A stretch of 64,000 bases of DNA, taken from contig NW_022145606.1 in NCBI RefSeq assembly GCF_000002235.5, forward strand, positions 24,304,095 to 24,368,094. Direction: 5' to 3'. A program made the position numbers and the translations under genes. Under the pieces are notes generated by a model that saw only the letters and a list, made by a program, of their open reading frames with translations, had not been told where the DNA came from and searched no databases. This document shows, one piece after another, positions 11,881 through 23,800 of the stretch (positions within the stretch are counted from its first letter, which is position 1; every line of letters starts with the position of its first letter). This stretch comes from Strongylocentrotus purpuratus (Eukaryota; Echinodermata; Echinoidea; Camarodonta; Strongylocentrotidae).

Positions 11881-13150
11881 TATTCGAAATTCTTTGCTCG
11901 TTTTAAGATTATGCAAATGTGGTTATCTTTAACCGTTGTGGAGCTCATTTATGTAAAAGGGAAAATGCAATTAGAAGAGAGAGAGAGAGAATTCAAAGTC
12001 ATTCAAACAATTTCCTTTCATCTTGAGAGAAATACCTCCTCATGATTTTATATCGTGCCAGGAAAAAGAGAGAGATAGAGAGAGAGAGAGGGAGAGAGAG
12101 AGAGAGAGAGGAAGAAAAAGAGATTGCGCTAGAAAATGTCAGCATTACATCAGGGAATAGACAAGCCTGTTCTTTGGAGCCTGGAATATTTTCACGTGGT
12201 TAGGAAAAGAGATTAAACAAATATCCTTTTTTTACTGAATCAAAGTTGCTCAAACTGTTTGAATTTACGCCTTAACAGATAAATATTCTGGTAGTTCTGG
12301 TATTCAGGAGTTCTGGTTAAGTTTAAGATAATTCATGATTATTTATAATTCTATCGAGGCTAGAGTGTCAGAATATCAACTAAGAAAAGTTCCCTGAAAA
12401 CGATACCTCTTCAAATCCAATTATATTTGGAAAAATACAATAAAGAGCTCTATTTTTTGGACAAAACTGTCAAGGCACCTAAACAAATATATTTGAAGGT
12501 AATAATTCTGTGGAAAGCCATCAGAGAATTTTTTGTTATAGAAGTTGCATGACTTTCCTGTTATTGTTATAATTCTTCAAGAAGTCGCACAGTGGGCCAG
12601 GGAGGAACCAAAATGCGCCAAAGTTCATTTTTGGTGATTCATTTTGTTAACATCTTTTTCTTGCCCAGTTGAAATATGATACATAAAAGAATAACTCAGT
12701 AAAATATTTAATTCCGGTGTGCACAATATTAAGGGTAGACATTTATTTCTTCAAATAGCAAAATCCTTCATATTCAAGGTCTTAGTGCAAAAGTGACTTT
12801 TTCAATAAAGCTATTGATATGAAATTGCTCTCACATATTCCTGATAGTCCATTTCACTGCTGCATGAATGGGTTCAAATGGATGAAAACACAATCCATAA
12901 TTCACTGAAAAATGGACTAATTATCCATGTTTTTTAAAAATCCGGAGGAAATTATTAGATTGCCAGGGATTTCCGCATTAATGTTATTACCACCATTTTC
13001 TCTGATATGTTACCTTTAAGTTAAATCTCATTTTTTTCTTTGTGCGCCGTCCCCTGCCCCCTCTACCCCTAAGTACACCGCATCCTCTCCCCTCAACTTT
13101 AAACATAAGAACGATGTTATAACTTATAGACTGAGGAAATATATACTTAC

Positions 13151-13214
13151 AAACTGTGCATGTCGCAAGGAAAATGACGAAGATGAAAATCCCGTTTAAA
13201 GTGATGCTATCCAT
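13151..13214 (-). CDS. MAM-domain protein, exon 1: signal peptide
   Basis: Start codon at 13214-13212 followed by 21 codons reading MDSITLNGIFIFVIFLATCT-V, a short N-region and a strongly hydrophobic core typical of a secretory signal peptide. The exon ends at a consensus donor (TTT|GTAAGTATA) after one leftover base, so it leaves in phase 1. The next acceptor in the same orientation with a recognisable product is the MAM exon at 1379, which enters in phase 1; joining gives a serine codon and then GAQFDC, placing the MAM domain directly after the signal peptide. A TATA box lies about 75 bp upstream and the 5' UTR has no ATG. Linking this exon to the MAM exons across 11.8 kb is inference based on strand, phase and logic. 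Confidence 0.6.
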
Positions 13215-13288
13215 TTTTATTCTTGTTCCATTTCTGTCTAAAACTCTAAGTTTTTTTTAGCAAGAAAAGGGCAAAATGTCCAGGTTCG

Positions 13289-13296
13289 TATATATA
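13289..13296 (-). promoter_or_regulatory. TATA box of the MAM gene
   Basis: TATATATA on the minus strand, about 75 bp upstream of the signal-peptide ATG. A start site about 30 bp downstream would leave a 5' UTR of about 45-50 nt. Confidence 0.4.
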
Positions 13297-13299
13297 GTT

Positions 13300-16200
13300 T
13301 TACAAAAACTTCCAGATTCTCCTGCGTTTTGATCTCGGAGATAATTATTGGATTTCTTCCGACGATCTGAACATTTTAAAGGAATGGAAGCCGAATTGAG
13401 GTGTAAGATTTGTTTTAGTTAAATAAGGGACCTAAAAGGGGCGGATTAAAGTCACGTGACACACTGATTTACCGTCTTCTCTTTGTTTTCTCTTGTCTTG
13501 TTTGATTTGTTGATTAGAAGACTGGTGCCAGGCACAACTTTGTTTGTTTTTTCCTTCTGTTCCCTGTTGTATTTGTCTTCTTCTTATTCATCGTCATTTC
13601 ATCTTCTTATTCTTCGTCATTTCATCTTCTTGTTCATCTTCTTTTTCTTTGTTGTATTATCTTCTTCTTCATCTCCTTTGTTCCTTCTTCCTTTTCTCTC
13701 TCTCTCTTTTCGTTATAGCTTAGGTTATAATGACTATCTAATTTATTTGATTCTTTGTAGTGCTACGGCAAAACCATCACAAGCCACTTACTTTCAGAAA
13801 CTTGATATACAAGAAGCAAACTACCATTACAATTGACTGACGCAAGTTAGAACAGATTTAATAACTACTGACCCTCGATTAAATGGTCAAGAAAATACAT
13901 CTGTAATTTGCATAATGAAAAAAAACCTTATGTATAGGAAAATAGATAGGTATGATTCATATTGAAGTCACGTCTTCATGGATTTAGGTTGATATATATT
14001 TATGAAAACCAAATAAATGATATTTGTATATATATATATATATATATATGCATACATATGCATATATAGGTGTGTGCATGTTCTAAGTATACCTTAACAC
14101 ATATCCTGTATTTCTAAAATTGTAATTGTCTTTTTATTCGGTTACCCGTTGGTTACCTGTGCCGCGTCTTATAAACAGTTTGAATTAACCGGATTTTATT
14201 TGCGATAGATCAACTATATTCATGCTATGAGGAAAGTGAACATTTGCGATTGATTAGAGGACTTACGATTGATTCGGAGCAATCGCACCTCTTTATATTA
14301 CAGGACCCAGGTCTTAAAAAGAGTAGATTTTGAAACTTTAGTACATAAGTGAAATGCCTCTTTGCTAAATTGTGCAGAATTCAATCAATAATATTTCAAC
14401 ATATATTGCAAGTTGAAATATGAAGTTTTTTAGTAATGAGATTTTTTGGCCACTCTAAAATTCAATGGCTTAGATGGGTTTGGGGACCAATCTTTGTCTT
14501 TATGTTTACGACACGCGTGTTTGTAGTTGCTTAATCGTTAATTAGAGCGAAGAAACAAACGGGTCCAGGCTACGGCAAATAGTCCGTTTGGTAGGGTATC
14601 TCTCACAACTCTATTTACTTATTTAACTAATACAGTGATACGGTTGTTGTCTGCGGTTTTTGAAGATAAGTAGCGTACCTTTGCCCGGAGTGTTTCATGT
14701 CTTAGTAGAACATGACGGTAATTACTTGTTCATGGTTACCAAACGTTTTCCATTGATGTACTATAACAATAATGTAATAAATCGTGTTCTCCATTTAAAG
14801 AGAAGAAGAAATGAAATCGAAATGAAAAGAATATCAGGAAGTAAATACCCCAGTTTAGGGTTTAACGTATTATAATTCCATTTATGACACCTTTAAGAAT
14901 GAGAGTAGGCAAGGAGGACACAGGGGGGGGGGGGGGTAAATGCCTAAGATACCACCATCCCGTTAGTTCTTCAACTAATATATTATTGATGGTCAAGAAT
15001 GTGGCAGATTTTGCTTTGTAACAATCTCTCAAGTTATTCCATATCCCTGTATCGGGAAGAGGATGGGGAGGGGTGCTCGCTTAATTGGAAATAATGTTGA
15101 CAAAATATGTGGTAGGGGTGACTGACTTTAACAAGATGAAGAATTAATAAAATAACTAAAGAAGAAGAACAACAACATAAACAACGAAGGAAGGAGAAGA
15201 AAAAAGATGAAGAAAAAGAAGGAGGATGAGGAAAAGCAGGAATAATACTACTTCTATTAAACAACAACAAATAAAGACAAAGACGAAGAAGAAAACAAAG
15301 AGAAGTACACGAGTAGGAAGAGGAAGAAGGGGAAGACTTTTAACAACAGCAACAAGAAAATATCAACATAATGTGTGGACATGTTCTGCATGTGGCAGCA
15401 AGACAAACACTCTGTAATACTTTTCTCACATTCATACGTCACTGAACACAATCTAATGTAACGTAGTACTTTAAAAGTCTCAAATTATCATTTTGAAGAT
15501 AATAAAGAGTCTATCTTCCACGCTCTTTCGCAACATTTAGAAACAGGATAATTCAGGCAGCCAAGAACTTAAAAACCTACGTACGTGAGCAACGAAGTGC
15601 CCCTCCCTCCACAATCCTACATATGTTAGCAAGGTACCAACATATCTTTTCTATGGGATTTTTGGCCATGCTCATTCGCTTCACTGACTTGCAACATTTG
15701 GGCATTCAAATGCCCTAATCGTCTCATATTAGTGTATCGAGGTGACCAAATATATGTGTTTTAGTATTCATGTATATTCCTCTGAGTGGTGCCCGTAAAC
15801 ATTATTGTGTGTATTATGTACAGTGTTGATTACAAAATAATGTTTTACCACATTAAAGAAAAATAGAGGAAGACAAACATGTTTTGTTGGCTCGCTCGCT
15901 TCATCCTCTCTCAAAATTAGGAATAAAAATAATATACCCATACGTGTGTTCCTGGCAAATGACCAATGTCAGAGTGATGCAAAAACGAATCATTTGTGAT
16001 GAACTCGGGATTGGGGTGACGTGAAGCTTATTATTTCTTAAAAGGGTTTTGTGAATAAAAAGGTTGACAAAGAATGATGTAGACTATAAAGACTGGAACC
16101 CCCTTTCCCACATTAATGAGCCCACTTTATGGAACGTGTAGGTTATTTTACAATCGTAGTTTGTAGATGACCCAATTTACAAAATGTGCTTTATGGGTCG

Positions 16201-18680
16201 CTTTGACTACTCTAGCTTTCTAAGATACACTGTTGGTCATAATGGTGGATTAATTTTTATAACCCCTATTTATGGAATGATTTTGACAATAATTTATTCC
16301 TAATAGATCTAGATAATAGTATACATTTTCAGATTTTATTGAATAATTGTTTTGCGTGTTATACATTCGCCATACAAATTACTTCTGCTGCTGTGTATTA
16401 AAGTTTCATACAATGTAAACATCTTAAAAACTACCCTTTTTACATTCATTTTCATAATCTTTAAATACGTGTAATAAATAACATCTGTGCCTCCATAATT
16501 ATGTATAAAAAGCTCCCAGCAACAAGGGATGCTCCACAAACCCACATATTTTACTCACAAAACATAAATCATATTGCAAACATGATCATTGCAAACTAGC
16601 CAACACCAGGTGGCGCTAAACCAGTTTTTGTCCTTTAATCTAGAAAAAGCATATTTTGTAAAAAGAAATCTTGGACCAAAAACCTCTGTTGGTTATATTA
16701 TTGCGATGACAACCTAACTCAATAAATACTAAATAAATGACTTTAATTAACTGGCAAATACAAACTAACAACTTTCACACTCAGGCATACCGACAAATCA
16801 AACTCAGAACAATCAGGCTAAGGGAATGTGCAATTCAATATCTCATCAGACTACTAAAATAAAAATCCAAGAAAAGAAGGAATAAGGCATAAACCTTTTG
16901 TTTACCAGTATACATGCAATGCCTACCTGATATTGTTAGACTTGTTTTATTTACTAGTATAGTACTATAACACTAAAATAACATTATTACACACATAATG
17001 TATTCCAATGTATGATCAGAAAGCAATGTTTATACTGATGTGCCTTCTGTATATAATTTACTTGAATGAAACTATAATAATCCATTATGTGCATCTCTAT
17101 TCACACATTCAGGAAATTATGTTTGTGTATTTAAAGTTTACACTAAGCCTTACAAATGTTAAAATTACACTTTTACCTTGATATGGAGGAGAATGTTATT
17201 TATTGCATTTTGTTTAAGTTTTTGTATATTCATGTCGCTCCTTAACTCTTCCTTTGTTTTCCCTTTTCTATGTTTCGATCCTTCTCTCTCTCTCTTTCTC
17301 TCTCTTTCTTTCATTCACCCTCTCTCTCTATCTTCTTCTTTATGTGTCTCTTTCTCTATCTTCCCTCTCTTTGTTCTATCTTTACAATTCTCTCTCCTCG
17401 CACACACGTCTTTTCCTCTCTCTTCATGTCGCCTTTGTGTTTCTTTTTTTACACCTTTTGTTTCTCCTTCCTCTCCCTATCTCCTTCAGCAGTTTTGGAT
17501 ATTTCCTTCTCCATTTGTAATAATAATAGTAATAATGGTGGCTTCTTATATAACGCAAATGTCCGTCACGTTGTGACGCTCCTTATTCACTTATGTTATT
17601 TATTTGAATGCCTATTTCTTGATCAATATCTGCGGTCGTTTTGACCATATTCATGATACTCTAATAATGCCTTTTTATTGTCAATGTTTTTAATTTACAT
17701 CTATTAAGACATTACAATTGTAAACGTTCTTAATGTCACAAGACAGTACCGATTGTTTAAACCAGGAAAAGTTGGTTAGTCTTTATCTTGCTTTTGTTAA
17801 GAAATTAATTAACAATTATTCACTCCGGTCTTTGAGTTTGCGCAATTTGACGATAACCTCTGACCAACGCGTGATACTTTTGTTTTGAACTGCATGGTTT
17901 ATTTTGGGGGCATTACATTGAATCAGTGGTTTTGGTAGCCAGCATCGGTAATTTGCATATCGCGAGAACCGCACCCTGCATTAGGTAGACTGGCACTGGA
18001 CCAACTATATTGCTACACGACAGACGTGTCCTTGACAATTAATTCGGCCTTGTTCTGCGAGGACAGTATTTGAATAAATCATTTTGAAAAGCACTGGTAT
18101 ACATAAGGGAAATCTGACCACACCAATTATTATTTCATTCAAAACATTGGTCTGTCAGTGCGTAGTCCTCTTACTTGTATTTGTGTAGATATATCTGTAT
18201 TTACTATGGCATCATGTTTTTTTAACACTCTGATGAATATTTCGAAGTATACAAATCTAAACGAGGGTCATGATTATTATTGGAAAACGAGGTAGAATGT
18301 TCTACTGTAAAACGATGGCACACGATACAGTGGATAACGACGTATATAACATAGTAGAAAGGTGTTTTTAAAGACTGTGTTTTATATAATTATGTGAGTA
18401 TCCATGACTGACTAAATTGGACGATAGGATAAAAGAAGAAAAAAAAATGGATTCGTCTGTTTCATGCAATAACCTTTATACTTTACTACAGAACTAACGC
18501 CCTTTCTTCTCTCAACAGATGATTTACTCATGATTGTTGTTTCATTGAATGAATGTTTACTTAACTTTTTCATGAATGTTCAAGTAGCATGCTTAATAAT
18601 ATATTTTACACCATTTAAATGAAAGATACCATATTTAATGTTTTCTTTGAAACATCGCAGACACTTTTATTAATGTTACC
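13300..18680. other. Intergenic region without recognisable genes
   Basis: AT-rich DNA with simple sequence: TTCTTC tracts (13560-13710), (TA)n at 14027-14049, a G run at 14923-14937, GAAGAA-rich DNA at 15160-15350 and TC-rich DNA at 17280-17480. One interspersed repeat lies at 16228-16363. The longer open frames are low-complexity shadows of the pyrimidine tracts. Confidence 0.6.
16228..16363 (+). mobile_element. Interspersed repeat, copy 1 (second copy at 30254)
   Basis: Shares CACTGTTGGTCATAATGGTG near its start and AATAGATCTAGATAATAGTA plus CAGATTTTATTGAATAA near its end with 30254-30397. The CACTGT...CTCATAA-like start resembles Tc1/mariner-type termini, but the opposite end was not found, so the family is uncertain. 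Confidence 0.5.
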
Positions 18681-18689
18681 TTGTATTGA

Positions 18690-19080
18690 GTGCATGCGCG
18701 GATCCACGGGCCGATTTTACCGGCACGGCCCCCCTCCTAGCCCCCAAAATGGAGGAAAAAAATAGGAAAGTAACTAAAATGTTACCTTTTGTAAAACAAA
18801 AAAAAAACAAAAGCGGGCCCCCAGACACCCCTTGATCCCCCCCCCCCAAAAAAAAAACCAACAAAAAATGAATTGACCTCCTCTCCAGCATCCCTCAGTG
18901 GAACATTCTACCTCGTTTTCCGGTTTAGTCGGCGCAAATTTTTCCCCTCGGAAACTGGACCAAAACAAAAAAAATACGTGCTCTTACCCCCCCCCCCCCC
19001 CCAACCGCTTAATCGCCCTCGCCGGCTGGCTGATTCGCCGCTGAATATTTTCAAAAAATTTGGGCCCCCCCCCCCCATTC
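18690..19080. repeat. GC-rich repeat with long C runs
   Basis: A block beginning GCGCGGATCCACGGGCCGAT contains four runs of eight or more C (about 18836-18847, 18988-19003, 19065-19077, and a shorter run at 18728). Similar G/C-run blocks lie at 25855-25925, 26180-26226 and 26565-26635. They look like members of a dispersed repeat class that includes a homopolymer. A protein product is unlikely. Confidence 0.45.
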
Positions 19081-19149
19081 ATAGATCCATCGCGTTAATC
19101 AGATTATCTCAAAAACAACCTGGCACAGGGGGATTTGGGGCTTGGCACA

Positions 19150-21033
19150 ATGCGGATTCGCCCTGTGGCATGATAAGAGTTAATGATGACGATGATGATT
19201 ATGACATTATACCTATTAACTCACTTATTAATAATTTCCAGCTAGACTGTAAATACTACTTTCTTGATAAATTTTGTTCAATTCAAGACAATCAAACTGA
19301 TAATATTTGTATTCTTCATTTTAATTTACGTAATTTAAACAAAAACGTTGATGCAATATCTAATTTCATATCTACTATTCCTTTTCAATTTTCTATTCAT
19401 GTTTTTTCTGAAACTTGGATACACAACGATTCCCCTAATGTTATTTAACTCTGATTGTATTCAAGGTCGAGGCGGTGGAGTTGGTCTTTCTGAAATGTAT
19501 GATTTTAAATTCCGAACTGACCTATTAATTTATTTTGTTAACTATGAATCTATTTTTATCGACATTTTACAACAGAAATGAAAAAAAAAACATTTTAGTT
19601 GTGATTATATAGAAGAAAACCACAATCCAATCGTAGATAATTTACAGAAGAATCTGATAAAAATGAACCGTGAAAACAAGCGTATTTATTTAGTGGATGA
19701 TTTTAATGTAAATATCATGCAGCATACAAATAATGCAGCTTGTAAATTTGTGAGCGTTACATATGCTAACTCTTTACTACCATTGATTTACAGGCCTACA
19801 ATAATTACCTCCACAACTTCATCATTAATAGATAATATTGTTTACTAACCATTTTGACTTCGATGTTTCTTCAGGTTTGTTCTATAATGATATTTCTGAT
19901 CATTTTCCAATAATTAAAATTATTAAACAGAAACTCAACATTCAGTGTGGCTCTTTGCGTAACAACCGGATTATTAAAGAAGAAACTGTTGATTATTTTA
20001 AGATGCTGTTATGTAATGTAAACTGGACTGGAATAATTTATTGTTCTAAGACTGAAAAAGCTTATAATACTTTTGTAGATTTGTTTACATCTTTGTATAT
20101 TAAAAATGAAATAAACCAAGGAAAAAAACAATACATAAGCTTTGGATTACTGGCAATATCTTACGTAAAAACGATAAGAGAAACGGTGTAATGATCGAAA
20201 AAAGTTTACTAAGAGAAAAATATAAAAAAGCTAGAAATCGGGTAAACAATGGAATTATTACAGATTTAAGTTTTAAATTGCCTAAGGAATCAAGAAAAAA
20301 GAATATGGGACATAATGATGTCCTTTGTAAATCTATAAACAAAAAAATCATTCATATATATATCATTCAATGGACACGATATTTATGATCCTAAAACTAT
20401 TTGTGATAATTTTAACCAATGTTTCGTAAATATCGGGAATGAAATAAGTAAGTCAATGCCCAACTTAATTGATGATTACGCCAAGTTCTTGCCTACACAA
20501 TGTACAAATTATTTATACTTGTCAGTTGCAGAGAGCGAAATTATAGAAATTGTAAAGAACTTAAAGGCTACAAATAGTTGTGGAATAGATTATACTAATC
20601 CTGAAGTTATTACGAACAATTATTCATTTCATATTAATACCATTATGTTATATTTTCAACTCCTCTTTGTTGTCAGGAATTTCCCTGTCAGGCTGAAATT
20701 AGCTAAAGTTGTCGCAATACATAAGAAAAACTATATTCATAACATATCAAATTACTGACCGATATGAATTTTCCCTTTCTTTTCAAAAATTCTAGAAATA
20801 TTTGTTTACAACATGACGCATGATTCCATTTCTTCCCAGTCACTCTTTACCCCCTGTCAATATGGTTTTACTGAAACAATGCTCATCTGAAATGAATTTA
20901 ATTGATTTACATGATTATGTCACTCGTTCTCTTGGTAATTTTTGTTATACTCTTGGAGTTTTCGTGGACTTAACAATGGCTTTCGACTCTATTGATTTTG
21001 CAATATTATTTGATAAATTAAAGTGCTATACAG
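19150..21033 (+). pseudogene. CR1/Jockey-type LINE: endonuclease and partial reverse transcriptase, degenerate
   Basis: A broken non-LTR retrotransposon. In order: the endonuclease start (HFNLRNLNKNVDAI, FSETW) at 19315-19420, DDFNVNI at about 19690, the PTI...SLIDNI block at 19795-19845, SDHFPI at about 19895, then the reverse transcriptase fingers (FPVRLKLAKVVAIHKK) at 20680-20735 and palm strand FVDLTMAFDS at 20960-20995. At least five frame breaks and several stops separate these pieces, so no protein is made. The family normally continues to a YxDD motif and C-terminal domain; here homology stops abruptly at 21033, leaving the 3' half missing. LINE copies are usually shortened at the 5' end, so this loss came from a later deletion or insertion. 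Confident as a LINE, less so of clade. Confidence 0.8.
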
Positions 21034-21475
21034 TGCGTTCCAGAAAAAACGAAACCGAGAATTATCGATGTTTTATCATAACTTAATCACAATTATAATT
21101 GATAAATGGCACATATTTGAAAAAGCGTAGATCCTCTTCTTTCATTTGATGCAACTCATATAGTGCATATTTTATGCATGAGTGATTAAAATAGGTTTGA
21201 AGAGAGGAAACCAAAAAGTCATTTGGCGGGCAGTATCTGAATTTCAAAGAGAAAATCACATTTTTAGAAAGTTTGGTTTCTGCCCTTTCATATGACACCT
21301 CAATCAGGGAAAACGAGCAAGGTATGTCAAAGTTCTGTTTGTTTAAAGTAATGCTTGCATTTCCATTATTTAATCAAACGAATTCGTAGTAGCAAACAGA
21401 GTTGACAAAAGACTTAACTCCGTTTCGTTGACAATTAACCGTAAATGAAAGACTTCAAAAGGGCCACCGGTTTGA
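21034..21475. other. Unclassified segment replacing the 3' half of the LINE
   Basis: Begins CAGTGCGTTCCAGAAAAAAC at the exact end of LINE homology, which resembles a DNA-transposon terminus. A weak inverted counterpart (CTCCGTTTCGTT) lies near 21418. No coding signal. Its role as an inserted element is a guess. Confidence 0.3.
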
Positions 21476-21668
21476 CCTATATGGGGACCTTTGGTAGTGA
21501 TTTTTGTAAAGTGATTTTTGTATATAAATGAATAAACTTAATGGAGAATTGAATTGAGATTGAATGACGTAATCCGAACATGATTTCTATGGGGGCCTTT
21601 GGTAGTGATTTAGGAATCGAGAGGTCTGCGGTGAAGGTTAAATTTCTCTTCGCCGGGCAACCGATATG
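21476..21668 (-). repeat. Decayed tandem copies of the end of the last lectin exon
   Basis: The block CTTTGGTAGTGATTT occurs at 21490 and 21599, and as TTTTGGTAGTGATTT at 21679, next to the lectin stop codon. The 21588-21668 segment also parallels the exon's terminal coding part (GGTCTGCGGTGAAGG against GATCTGCGGCAGAAG). The copies lie just downstream of the stop on the minus strand. Confidence 0.6.
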
Positions 21669-21693
21669 TCTATAGGGAATTTTTGGTAGTGAT

Positions 21694-21924
21694 TTAATTG
21701 GTTGCAGATCTGCGGCAGAAGTAGGGTTTCTTGTCTCCGCAGTCGCAGTCGTTCCACTCCTGCCTGTCATAGTCATTGCTACCTTCGTTATGGAGAGCCA
21801 CACAATCTTCTCCCTTGTGGTCATTAGGTTCGTCGTCTTGCCACTTTTCGTAATTCTTCGTGGTCCCATCACTCCATATAAAGGTGCCTTCGTTTTGTTG
21901 GTCATGTAGTCCAATCCAATAGGC
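21694..21924 (-). CDS. C-type lectin, exon 3: sugar-binding half of the CTLD
   Basis: Last coding exon of a secreted C-type lectin. It begins after TTTTCCCCCTCATGCAG (acceptor AG at 21925-21926) and runs 76 codons to TAA at 21694. It carries YWIGL, FIWSDGT, the calcium and sugar-binding EPN (residues 120-122 of the joined protein), EDCVAL, the WND triad (145-147) and the closing CGDKKPYFC. EPN in place of QPD points to mannose-type specificity in characterised family members. It enters in phase 0, matching exon 2, and the pair makes one complete CTLD in a 164-residue secreted protein like echinoderm coelomocyte lectins. An ATG inside the upstream intron could make this look like a free-standing ORF, but the domain would then lack its N-half. 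Confidence 0.9.
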   Translation of the reverse strand, partial: AYWIGLHDQQNEGTFIWSDGTTKNYEKWQDDEPNDHKGEDCVALHNEGSNDYDRQEWNDCDCGDKKPYFCRRSATN

Positions 21925-22324
21925 CTGCATGAGGGGGAAAATTATTACATGCAAATAAGGAAGGCATTTTAAAAAAAGTACTATTATTTAAAATGTTTTT
22001 GAACAAAATTAAAGAACACATTAAAGAACAAGACATAAACAAGATGTTGAAGACAGATTGCAATTGAGGAAAAAATATAAACAAATACAATGAAAGTACT
22101 TTGAGAACATTGTCTTCATCGGCTGAACATCAGCAAATGTCTATTCTCACTTTCGAAAGTAAAAAGCAAGACTACCCTTAGTTTTTAATATTATATACCC
22201 TAAATCTTTGTTGGATTTAATGAGTGCTTTAATACCATTTATGTTTGGGGAAGTCCATTTGAATCTGTATTTATACACGTTATATTTAAACAGCAAAAGG
22301 AGTATACGCCAAGTATAATTGGCT

Positions 22325-22897
22325 TTAAAGGGATGGTTGAGTTTTGGGTTAAAGAGGGCGCTACATAATTATTTGTGTGTGTGAGATAAATAACAAAACT
22401 GAGTGTCAAATTTGAAAAAGCATACACTTTTAATGAAAAACAATCATCTTTGTTTGATGTAAATCGGTTCAGAGAAGACTGAAATATCCATAAATATAAC
22501 CATTTCCATTATTTGTGGAGCCACAAAAATATTCGATAATTTGAACATTCTGTTGATAAAAGAAATAGCACCTTATATTTTTTATTACAGCCAATGCCCA
22601 TGTTCGTTTTTTGTTGGATTTTTCGTGTAGATCATAATACGCACAACTAGCCGGCGAGTGAATTGTTATTATTTATTCATTAATTAACGGTCACCGTATT
22701 TGTTGCAAAGCGTAGCTTAATTAGTACAATTGGATTTAATCAAGATTTCACACATTCTACGGTCTAAACTAACCTTCATATTATTTTTAGGTCCTAAAAG
22801 GGCACTAGAAATGTCATAAAAAAGAAAAAGAGCAAAAACCTTTTACTTTAAAGGAATTTGCGGTCTTAAACAAAAGCTCGATCAACTGTCCATTTAA
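22325..22897. mobile_element. TTAA-flanked MITE, family A, intact copy
   Basis: 573 bp between TTAA ends. Left end TTAAAGGGATGGTTGAGTTT; right end CTCGATCAACTGTCCATTTAA is the diverged inverse. It matches 23298-25116 along its length (for example CATCTTTGTTTGATNNAAAT, CGGTTCANAGA, GCCAATGCCNAT). Non-coding; transposase supplied elsewhere, probably Kolobok- or piggyBac-like from the TTAA target. Confidence 0.75.
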
Positions 22898-23800
22898 CCC
22901 TCAAAGATGTTCATAATTATGGGCAATGTAGTTCGTATAATATTGTTTCTCTCTAATATTCCCTACACTGGCTACAAGCCACATAAGATGGCGTCATCAT
23001 CGAACTCCCAGCCCAGTTTAAGATTATCATTTATTTTATTTCTTCCTGCCGGGCGTCCTTTATCTAGGATCATACCATCTTCGGTGGATATTGTTACAAT
23101 TAAATCGACCAGATTCTGGCCTTTGCCCTTGCATACGCGTAACCGTTAGATTAACAATGAGAATCTTGTTATTATAGTACCTTTTTATTCGAAAGCCATA
23201 AAATGCGCTCTATCTATCTTGTGAAAATGATATTGTTGTATGTTAAATTTTGACAATATTTCGGCATAATTGCTCTTTCGAATAAGGAAGAAGAAGATGT
23301 GAAAGGGATAGATGGATTTTGTTGCAGAGGGCTCTACACACAAACTCAAATTGTGAGATAATGAAAAACTGAGTGCCAAATTTGAAAAAATATATATCAT
23401 TTAAAAGACAAAATCATCTTTGTTTGATCAAAATCGGTTCAAAGACGGCTGAAATATCCATACATATAACCATTTCTAATATTTGTGGTGACCCACAAAT
23501 ATTCAGTAATTTTAAACCAGCCGTTAAAAAATGAAATAGCCCCTCAAACGTTTTATTCCAGCCAATGCCAATATTGGTTTTTTGTAAGCTTTTTCGTGTT
23601 GGTTATAATACGCACAACCAGCCGGCCTGTGTATTGTTATATTATTTAATTAATTAACGGTCACCTTTTTGTTTGTTTATAAGATGGAGCTGAATTGGTA
23701 TGATATTCAATCTAAATTCACATATGTTGGGGTCTAAAATTACCTTCATAGCATTTTTAGGTTCTAAAAAGGCACTAGAAATGTCATAAATAAGAATAAC

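Larger units (their letters stand above)
1380..13150 (-). other. Long intron 1 of the MAM gene, hosting a nested 7TM gene and repeats
   Basis: Inferred intron of about 11.8 kb between the signal-peptide exon and the first MAM exon; both ends are phase 1. It contains a plus-strand 7TM receptor gene at 3.5-4.8 kb, microsatellites, MITEs and a satellite-like region. Stretches 1400-2700, 4830-6050, 7100-8530 and 11.9-12.98 kb show no coding signal or recognisable element apart from AT-rich DNA and short GA or TC tracts. An extra phase 1-1 exon could still hide in it. Confidence 0.6.

Noticed and set aside
13483..13836. 117-codon hydrophobic frame that could look like a membrane protein
   Set aside because: It is built from TTCTTC and TCATCTTCTT tracts; no conserved motif, and hydrophobicity follows from T-rich DNA.
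17178..17644. Three overlapping frames of 88-132 codons rich in Ser, Leu and Phe
   Set aside because: TC-rich low-complexity DNA read in three frames.
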